Positions 39,779-44,738 of a stretch of DNA of 44,738 bases are shown piece by piece; within the stretch, counting starts at the first letter, position 1; each line of letters begins with the position of its first letter. The stretch spans positions 1-44,738 of the forward strand of contig NZ_JACKSJ010000218.1 of assembly GCF_025821665.1 (NCBI RefSeq), read 5' to 3'. The translations under genes and the position numbers were made by a program. The notes beneath the pieces are model-generated. The model ran no database searches. It saw nothing but the letters and a program-made list of their open reading frames with translations, and was not told the origin of the DNA. The stretch is from [Mycobacterium] manitobense (GTDB taxonomy: Bacteria > Actinomycetota > Actinomycetes > Mycobacteriales > Mycobacteriaceae).

Positions 39779-41395
39779 ATGGAAGCCTACGGCCGCGGAC
39801 CCACCGACGTCGCTCTGCTCGAGGAGACGATCGGGACCAACTTCGAGCGGACCGCGCAGGCGAATCCGGACGTCGAAGCGCTTGTCGAGGTGGTCACCGG
39901 CAGGCGCTGGACCTATGCCGAGCTGAACGACGAGATCGACCGCACCGCCGCCGGTTTGATCGGCCTGGGCGTGGAGAAGGGCGAGCGGGTCGGGATCTGG
40001 GCGCCGAACTGCGCGGAGTGGACGATCGTGCAGTACGCCGCGGCGAAGATCGGCGCGATCCTGGTCAACATCAATCCCGCCTACCGCACACACGAACTGG
40101 CCTATGTGCTCGAGCAGTCCGGGGTGCGCACGCTGGTCGCCGCGACGTCCTTCAAGTCGTCGGACTACCGCGCCATGGTCGACGAGGTGCGCCCCGGCTG
40201 CCGTGCGTTGCGGGACGTGCTGTTCCTGGGCACCGACGAGTGGACCGCCTTGGCGCAGCAGCAGCGGGTCGCCGTCGACGCGGTGCGGGACCGGATGGCG
40301 CAGCTGGACAACCGCGACCCGATCAACATCCAGTACACCTCGGGCACAACGGGTTTCCCGAAGGGCGCGACGCTGTCACACCGCAACATCCTCAACAACG
40401 GCTACTTCGCCACGGAGCTGATCAATCTGGGGCCACAGGACCGGTTGTGCATTCCGGTGCCCTTCTACCACTGCTTCGGCATGGTGATGGGGAACCTCGG
40501 GTGCACCGCGCACGGCACCACGATGGTGATCCCGGCGCCCGGCTTCGATCCCGGCCTCACCCTCGCCGCGATCGAACAGGAGCGGTGCACCGGCGTGTAC
40601 GGCGTGCCGACGATGTTCATCGCGATGCTCGGCCATCCCGACTTCGCGAACACCGACCTGTCGTCGCTGCGCACCGGGATCATGGCCGGTTCGGTGTGCC
40701 CGGTGGAGGTGATGAAGCGGTGTGTGGCCGACATGAACATGGCGGAGGTGGCGATCGCCTACGGCATGACGGAGACGTCGCCGGTGTCGTGCCAGACGCT
40801 GATCGACGACGACCTCGAACGGCGCACCGCGTCGATCGGCCGGGCGCATCCACACGTCGAGGTGAAGATCGTCGACCCCGGCAGCGGCGAGACCCTGGAC
40901 CGGGGCGAGACGGGGGAGTTCTGCACGCGGGGCTATTCGGTGATGCTCGGCTACTGGGACGACGACGCGAAGACGGCCGAGGCGATCGACGCCGAGGGCT
41001 GGATGCACACCGGCGACCTCGCCGTCATGCGAGAGGACGGGTACTGCAACGTGGTCGGGCGGATCAAGGACATGGTGATCCGGGGCGGCGAGAACGTCTA
41101 TCCGCGCGAGATCGAGGAGTTCCTCTACACCCATCCCGACATCGAGGACGCCCAGGTGGTGGGTGTGCCCGACGCGAAGTACGGCGAGGAGATCTGCGCG
41201 TGGATCCGGATGAAGGCGGGCCGCGCCGCGCTCGACGCCGACGCGGTGCGGTCCTTCGCCCGGGACAAGCTGGCGCACTACAAGATCCCGCGGTACGTGC
41301 ACGTCGTCGACGAGTTCCCGATGACCGTCACCGGCAAGGTGCGCAAGGTCGAGATGCGTGAGGAGAGCGTGCGCGTCCTCGGTCTGGACGGCTAG
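39779..41395 (+). CDS. Long-chain-type acyl-CoA synthetase (FadD/AMP-binding)
   Basis: The enzyme activates carboxylic acids to acyl-CoA (or acyl-AMP) using ATP. The 538-residue protein has the ANL superfamily motifs: P-loop IQYTSGTTGFPKGATLSH (A3), AIAYGMTETSP (A5), GEFCTRGYSVMLGYWDD, GWMHTGDLAVMREDGYCNVVGRIKDMVIRGGENVYPREIEEFLYTHPDI (A7-A8), and FPMTVTGKVRKVEMRE with the catalytic Lys (A10). It resembles mycobacterial FadD35-type enzymes, for medium or long-chain or aromatic acids; the exact substrate is unknown. ATG 39779 is preferred over a long upstream open frame; GACCAT lies 6 nt before it. The stop shares CTAG with the flavin monooxygenase gene. Confidence 0.92.
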   Translation: MEAYGRGPTDVALLEETIGTNFERTAQANPDVEALVEVVTGRRWTYAELNDEIDRTAAGLIGLGVEKGERVGIWAPNCAEWTIVQYAAAKIGAILVNINPAYRTHELAYVLEQSGVRTLVAATSFKSSDYRAMVDEVRPGCRALRDVLFLGTDEWTALAQQQRVAVDAVRDRMAQLDNRDPINIQYTSGTTGFPKGATLSHRNILNNGYFATELINLGPQDRLCIPVPFYHCFGMVMGNLGCTAHGTTMVIPAPGFDPGLTLAAIEQERCTGVYGVPTMFIAMLGHPDFANTDLSSLRTGIMAGSVCPVEVMKRCVADMNMAEVAIAYGMTETSPVSCQTLIDDDLERRTASIGRAHPHVEVKIVDPGSGETLDRGETGEFCTRGYSVMLGYWDDDAKTAEAIDAEGWMHTGDLAVMREDGYCNVVGRIKDMVIRGGENVYPREIEEFLYTHPDIEDAQVVGVPDAKYGEEICAWIRMKAGRAALDADAVRSFARDKLAHYKIPRYVHVVDEFPMTVTGKVRKVEMREESVRVLGLDG

Positions 41396-42525
41396 CGGTA
41401 CACCAGGCCGGACAGACGCCACGCCAGTGCGCGCCGCACCGCGGGGATCCGGCCGGCCAGGCTCATCGCCGTGTTGCGTACCGGGCGCAGGGCGCGGGGC
41501 AGGGTGGCCAGCCGGGTCAGCCGGTCGGTCAGCGTGACCACATCGCGGGCGATGGGCCTGCGGGTGTCGCTGTACTCGTCGAGCAGCGCGGGCGATCCGC
41601 CTTCGAGCACCGCGGCGAGTGCGGCGGCCAGAGCAACCGCGTCCTGGATACCCAGGTTCATGCCCTGCCCGCCCGCGGGACTGTGTACGTGTGCGGCGTC
41701 GCCCACCAGCAGCAGCCGGCCGGCCCGGTAGGTGTCGGCCACCCGGTGCTGGATGCGGAACCGGGAACCCCAGACCACCTCGGTGACCCGCACATTGCCT
41801 GCGCCCCGCTCGTCGAGGAGCTGCTGGACGAACGCGACCGACGGTTCCGCCGGTGCGTCGGCGACCGGGGCGACGATCCGGAAGGAGCCGTCGGGCAGCG
41901 GTGCCACCACCGTGAGTCCGGCCGTCGCCCAGAACAACACGACCTCCTCTTCCGGCGCGTCACCGGTCAGCCGGACGTCGGCGAGCACGAAGGACTCGTC
42001 GTAGGCGCCGCCGATGAAGCCGATGCCTGCGTGTTCGCGCACGGTGCTGTGGATCCCGTCGGCGCCGACGACGTAGCGGGCGCGCAGCACCTCGCCGTCG
42101 TCGAACACCGCCGTCACCCCGTCGGCGTCCTCGGTGACCGACTCGAGGGTCTTAGGCCGGATGACCGTGCCGCCCAGCTCGACGAGCCGGTCGAGCAGCA
42201 CCTGCTCGGTGGTGCTCTGCGGAACGAGCAGGGTGTACGGGTAGGCCGACGGCAGGACGCTGAAGTCGATCGGGATCAGCGTGCGGGCGCGGTCGCGGAT
42301 GGAGAAGCGCGGCGCCTGCACCCCCTGCTTGACCAGGCGGCGCGACACGTCGAGATCCTCGAGCACTTCCAAGGTGCGGGCGTTGACGGCGGCGGCCCGT
42401 GAGGTGTTGGCCCCCGCGGCCTGCTGATCGACGATTGTGGTCCGCACACCGCGTCGCAGCAGCGATGCAGCCAGTGTCAGTCCGCTCGGACCGGCTCCCA
42501 CGATGAGGACGTCGGTGTTGTTCAT
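41392..42525 (-). CDS. FAD-dependent monooxygenase (PheA/TfdB family)
   Basis: This 377-residue flavoprotein hydroxylase has the N-terminal FAD motif DVLIVGAGPSGLTLAASLLRRG (residues 5-26), the DG motif RYVVGADGIHSTVREHAG, and the GD motif GRLLLVGDAAHVHSPAGGQGMNLGIQDAVALA. Such enzymes insert one oxygen of O2 into aromatic or similar rings with NAD(P)H. It is shorter than typical phenol hydroxylases, lacking the C-terminal thioredoxin-like domain. The ATG 42525 has GAAGGAG upstream. It is divergent from a TetR gene, with three TTGTTGGC sites between them, so it is probably repressed by that TetR and induced by a substrate-like ligand. Convergent with the acyl-CoA synthetase through a shared CTAG. 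Confidence 0.9.
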   Translation of the reverse strand: MNNTDVLIVGAGPSGLTLAASLLRRGVRTTIVDQQAAGANTSRAAAVNARTLEVLEDLDVSRRLVKQGVQAPRFSIRDRARTLIPIDFSVLPSAYPYTLLVPQSTTEQVLLDRLVELGGTVIRPKTLESVTEDADGVTAVFDDGEVLRARYVVGADGIHSTVREHAGIGFIGGAYDESFVLADVRLTGDAPEEEVVLFWATAGLTVVAPLPDGSFRIVAPVADAPAEPSVAFVQQLLDERGAGNVRVTEVVWGSRFRIQHRVADTYRAGRLLLVGDAAHVHSPAGGQGMNLGIQDAVALAAALAAVLEGGSPALLDEYSDTRRPIARDVVTLTDRLTRLATLPRALRPVRNTAMSLAGRIPAVRRALAWRLSGLVYR

Positions 42526-42544
42526 GGCCCGCTCCTTCGCTCTA

Positions 42545-42618
42545 TGCCAACGCTTGTTGGCACAACTGTGCGCCTGTCGGCCGTTAAAGTCAACAGTTGT
42601 TGGCCTACACTTGTTGGC
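42545..42618. promoter_or_regulatory. TetR operator region with three TTGTTGGC sites
   Basis: TGCCAAC-GCTT-GTTGGCA (42545-42562) is a perfect inverted repeat. TTGTTGGC occurs three times in direct orientation (42554-42561, 42597-42604 and 42611-42618), the last touching the ATG of the tetR gene. TACACT (42606-42611), the likely -10 box, is 7 nt before the ATG. Repressor bound here would block transcription in both directions. Confidence 0.75.
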
Positions 42619-43173
42619 ATGCGTAGATCATCGGTCGAGACGAAGGCGGTGATCCTCGCCGCCGCCCGCGAGCGATTCGCTGCGTCGGGGTTCGAGCGGG
42701 CCACCATCCGGGCGATCGCCGCGGACGCGAACATCGACCCGTCGATGGTGATGCGGTACTTCGGAAGCAAGGACCAGCTGTTCGCCGCGGCGGCGGACTT
42801 CGACCTCGACCTGCCCGATGTCGCCGACGTCGCGCCGGACGAACTCGGCAAGCTGCTGGTCGGCCACTTCGTCGACCGGTGGGAGCGCGACGAGGCGCTC
42901 GTCGTGCTGCTGCGCTCCAGCACGACGAACAACGATGCCGCGCAACGCATGCGGGAGATCTTCAGCGCGCAGCTGCTGCCCGCGCTGACAAAGACCGGGT
43001 CGACGGCGCCCGCCCGGCGGGCCGCTCTGATCGCCACCCAGATGCTCGGGCTGGCGCTGTGCCGCTACGTCCTGCGGCTGCCCCCGGTCGTCGACATGAC
43101 CCGCGACGAGGTGGTGGCCTGGCTGGCGCCGACGGTCCAGCGGTATCTCAGCGCACAGGACGAACCGCGATGA
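42619..43173 (+). CDS. TetR-family regulator of the divergent flavin monooxygenase
   Basis: This 184-residue regulator has the TetR domain SSVETKAVILAAARERFAASGFERATIRAIAADANIDPSMVMRYFGSKDQLFAAA (about 4-58), with recognition helix IDPSMVMRYF, and a helical ligand-binding domain. The C-terminal part is typical of the TetR_C_33-like group common in actinobacteria, though I cannot assign a profile. ATG 42619 is chosen over the longer frame because a TACACT box lies 7 nt upstream and the operator sites run right up to it. The gene probably represses itself and the monooxygenase at 42525. The next gene begins 19 nt downstream. Confidence 0.9.
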   Translation: MRRSSVETKAVILAAARERFAASGFERATIRAIAADANIDPSMVMRYFGSKDQLFAAAADFDLDLPDVADVAPDELGKLLVGHFVDRWERDEALVVLLRSSTTNNDAAQRMREIFSAQLLPALTKTGSTAPARRAALIATQMLGLALCRYVLRLPPVVDMTRDEVVAWLAPTVQRYLSAQDEPR

Positions 43174-43192
43174 GCCGGGATAATGGGACCGC

Positions 43193-43648
43193 GTGTGGAC
43201 CCCGACGCTCGTCCTGATCGCCACCACCGCGTTGTTCTCCGGCATCCTGCTCGGCGGCGGACTCTATGAGCACCTCGCGATCGACCCGTTCTGGCCCAAG
43301 CGGCCCGGCATCGTCCAGCAGCGCAACGGCGGCATCTCCCGGCGGCGGTTCTGGCTTCCGGCGCACATCGCGTTCGCGGTGCTGCTCGTGATGTCGGTGA
43401 TCGCGGCGTGGGGGCTACCCGAGATGCGGTACCCGCTGCTCGTCGCGCTGGCCACGCACGCCGCGGCGCGGATCTGGTCACTGCTCGACGTGATCCCCAA
43501 GGCGGCCGAGTTCGAGCGGACCGACCCCGCCGCCGTCGACGAAGCGGCCGCCGTGCGGTGGACCCGGCGCAGCCTGCTGCGGCTGCCGCTGAACCTCGTC
43601 ACCAGCGGCGCCATTTTCTTCGCACTTATGTTCGGATCGCACGCATAG
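43193..43648 (+). CDS. Small membrane protein of unknown function
   Basis: This 151-residue protein has about four hydrophobic segments (5-24, 55-75, 81-98, 130-147), and a loop GLYEHLAIDPFWPKRPGIVQQRNGGISRRRFWLP between the first two, with a conserved-looking ID-PFWP. I do not recognise the family. The GTG start at 43193 lies 8 nt after GATAAT, a good -10 box, while an overlapping ATG at 43170 has no clear support. It follows the TetR gene closely but may have its own promoter. The C-terminal residues are TSGAIFFALMFGSHA. Confidence 0.72.
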   Translation: MWTPTLVLIATTALFSGILLGGGLYEHLAIDPFWPKRPGIVQQRNGGISRRRFWLPAHIAFAVLLVMSVIAAWGLPEMRYPLLVALATHAAARIWSLLDVIPKAAEFERTDPAAVDEAAAVRWTRRSLLRLPLNLVTSGAIFFALMFGSHA

Positions 43649-43677
43649 ATGCCACCCGCAGCGGGCATAGGACAGCC

Positions 43678-43890
43678 ATGACTGAAGACGTGGGGCGAGC
43701 CCCCCAGGAGAACGCCGAGAAGGACCCGTCGGACTGGGCCACCGGCGACGAGCCGATGACCGGACCGCAACGCAGCTACCTGGGCACCTTGGCGCAGGAA
43801 GCCGGCGAAGAGGTGCCCGACGACCTGACCAAGGCGCAGGCGTCGGAGATGATCGACCGCCTGCAGCAGCAGACCGGGCGGGGGCAGTGA
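43678..43890 (+). CDS. DUF3072 family protein
   Basis: This 70-residue acidic soluble protein reads DPSDWATGDEPMTGPQRSYLGTLAQEAGEEVPDDLTKAQASEMIDRLQQQTGRG. The DUF3072 pattern MTGPQRSYLxTL and LTKAQASxxIDxLQ is clear. The function is unknown; it resembles a short helical segment also found at the end of larger proteins. Its stop overlaps the ATG of the next gene by one base, so the two are translated together. Confidence 0.85.
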   Translation: MTEDVGRAPQENAEKDPSDWATGDEPMTGPQRSYLGTLAQEAGEEVPDDLTKAQASEMIDRLQQQTGRGQ

Positions 43891-44135
43891 TGACCGTCTC
43901 CGCCGACGACGTGCGCCGATTGCACGGCGCGGAGGGCGACGCCGTGCTCGTCCTGATCGAGGGCCGCGCCGAAGTGGTCACCGCCGACCAGCTGGAGTCC
44001 GACGAGTACAGGGGCGCCCTCGAGGTGATCACCCGCCGCGACCTCACCGCCCGAGTCGGCGACGACCCGTCGGATCACGAACTGACCGAGCAGGCCGCCA
44101 TCCTCGACGCCGAGGTGTCCGAACTGGGCGGCTAG
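43890..44135 (+). CDS. Small acidic hypothetical protein
   Basis: This 81-residue acidic protein (TVSADDVRRLHGAEGDAVLVLIEGRAEVVTADQLESDEYRGALEVITRRDLTARVG) has a small alpha/beta look and no motif I know. The ATG at 43890 overlaps the DUF3072 stop by one base (TGATG). It ends seven bases before the stop of accD3 on the other strand. Co-translation with DUF3072 suggests a common but unknown task. Confidence 0.75.
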   Translation: MTVSADDVRRLHGAEGDAVLVLIEGRAEVVTADQLESDEYRGALEVITRRDLTARVGDDPSDHELTEQAAILDAEVSELGG

Positions 44136-44142
44136 CGTCGGC

Positions 44143-44738
44143 TCAGGGCAGGCCGATTCGGCGGTAGCGCGCCAGCCGGTGCGTCAGCCGGTCGCCGTCC
44201 GGGACTTCGCGCAATCGGTGCAGCTCCACCGCGATCGACGCCGACAGCCGGGCAGTGAACTCCTGCGGTTCGTCGGCCGCGTCGGGGTGCTCGGCGACGA
44301 TGGCGTCGACGATGCCGTCGCGCAGCAGGTCGGCCGACCGGATGCCCTGCTGCGCAGCGAGTTCGGGCGCATGGTCGGTGTCGCGGAAGACGATGGCACT
44401 GGCGCCCTCGGGCGGCAGCGGCGCCAGCCAGCCGTGCTGGGCGGCCAGCACCCGGTCGGCGGGCACCATCGCCAGCGCGGGCCCACCGCTGCCCTGTCCG
44501 AGCAGCACCGACACCGTCGGGGTGTCCAGGGTGACGAGTTCGGCCAGGCAGCGAGCGATCTCGCCGGCGAGCCCACCCTGCTCGGCCTCGGTCGACAGCG
44601 CCGGACCCGCGGTGTCGATCACCAGCACCAGCGGCAGCCGCAACCCGGCGGCCAGCGCCATCCCGCGGCGCGCCTCGCGCAGGGCGGCCGGCCCGACCAG
44701 CCCGCCGACGACGCGTTGCTGGCCGACCACCACGGCGG
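44143..44738 (-). CDS. accD3: Acyl/acetyl-CoA carboxylase carboxyltransferase AccD3 (5' end cut by window edge)
   Basis: This is the C-terminal part of a carboxyltransferase beta subunit of an acyl-CoA carboxylase, which moves a carboxyl group from biotin to acyl-CoA for fatty acid synthesis. About 197 residues are visible: VVVGQQRVVGGLVGPAALREARRGMALAAGLRLPLVLVIDTAGPALSTEAEQGGLAGEIARCLAELVTLDTPTVSVLLGQGSGGPALAMVPADRVLAAQHGWLAPLPPEGASAIVFRDT. The oxyanion-type glycines (DTAGPA and GQGSGGPAL) and the ending PEGASAIVF are those of the family. The N-terminal half, with the first crotonase-like domain, lies outside the window. Position next to prrA and strand match Rv0904c. Confidence 0.9.
   Translation of the reverse strand, partial: AVVVGQQRVVGGLVGPAALREARRGMALAAGLRLPLVLVIDTAGPALSTEAEQGGLAGEIARCLAELVTLDTPTVSVLLGQGSGGPALAMVPADRVLAAQHGWLAPLPPEGASAIVFRDTDHAPELAAQQGIRSADLLRDGIVDAIVAEHPDAADEPQEFTARLSASIAVELHRLREVPDGDRLTHRLARYRRIGLP

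Overview
The window is high-GC actinobacterial chromosome from a mycobacterium, most likely a fast-growing Mycolicibacterium-type species. From recalled M. tuberculosis gene order (not searched), the layout follows Rv0867c to Rv0904c almost gene for gene: rpfA, moaD2, moaA2, yccF-like, cspB-like, then Rv0875c/0876c/0877-, Rv0879c-, Rv0880-, Rv0881- and Rv0882-like genes, sepH, serC, Rv0885-like, fprB, Rv0887c-like, citA, gltA2, Rv0897c/0898c-like, prrB, prrA and accD3. PE/PPE genes are absent, as expected outside the slow growers. Extra genes, such as the ABC exporters, a chromate-transporter pair, an FKBP and a DUF559 protein, are inserted at several points. I see no tRNA, rRNA, CRISPR array, transposase or prophage.

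Region 1-3.4 kb: rpfA (cut by the window edge) lies downstream of a ydaO-type c-di-AMP riboswitch and a near-consensus CRP site. It is followed by the molybdopterin genes moaD2 and moaA2, a YccF membrane protein, and a divergent cold-shock gene whose leader contains a terminator-like hairpin. Region 3.4-12 kb: a glutathionyl-hydroquinone-reductase-like enzyme, membrane and regulatory genes, an RNA methyltransferase, a 4-copy tandem repeat, the cell-division protein SepH and the serine-biosynthesis enzyme SerC. Region 12-18 kb: a secreted CAP protein, a two-gene redox unit (AurF-like diiron oxygenase plus the ferredoxin reductase FprB), a VOC protein, a DinB/mycothiol-type enzyme and the citrate synthase CitA.

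Region 18-26.7 kb: pdxH, two MFS exporters with TetR and MarR regulators, the main citrate synthase gltA2, a secreted small protein, a phytoene-dehydrogenase-like flavoprotein, DUF2630 and an FKBP isomerase. Region 26.7-38.6 kb: the PrrAB two-component system, a voltage-gated-type potassium channel, a PLD-family protein overlapping a split chromate transporter, three ABC exporter genes and a DUF559 nuclease-fold gene bracketed by two 61-nt imperfect palindromes. The second and third ABC genes form a clear asymmetric heterodimer. Region 38.6-44.7 kb: an epoxide hydrolase, an acyl-CoA synthetase, a TetR-controlled flavin monooxygenase, small membrane/hypothetical genes and the 3' part of accD3.

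Three patterns recur. Many genes have a TANNNT box 6-9 nt before the start codon and no Shine-Dalgarno sequence, which suggests leaderless transcripts. Several convergent gene pairs share one CTAG or TTAG as both stop codons. Five imperfect palindromes of about 57-62 nt lie between genes or at a gene end; two of them are related copies flanking the DUF559 gene. These palindromes and the gene between them are the least explained features here.
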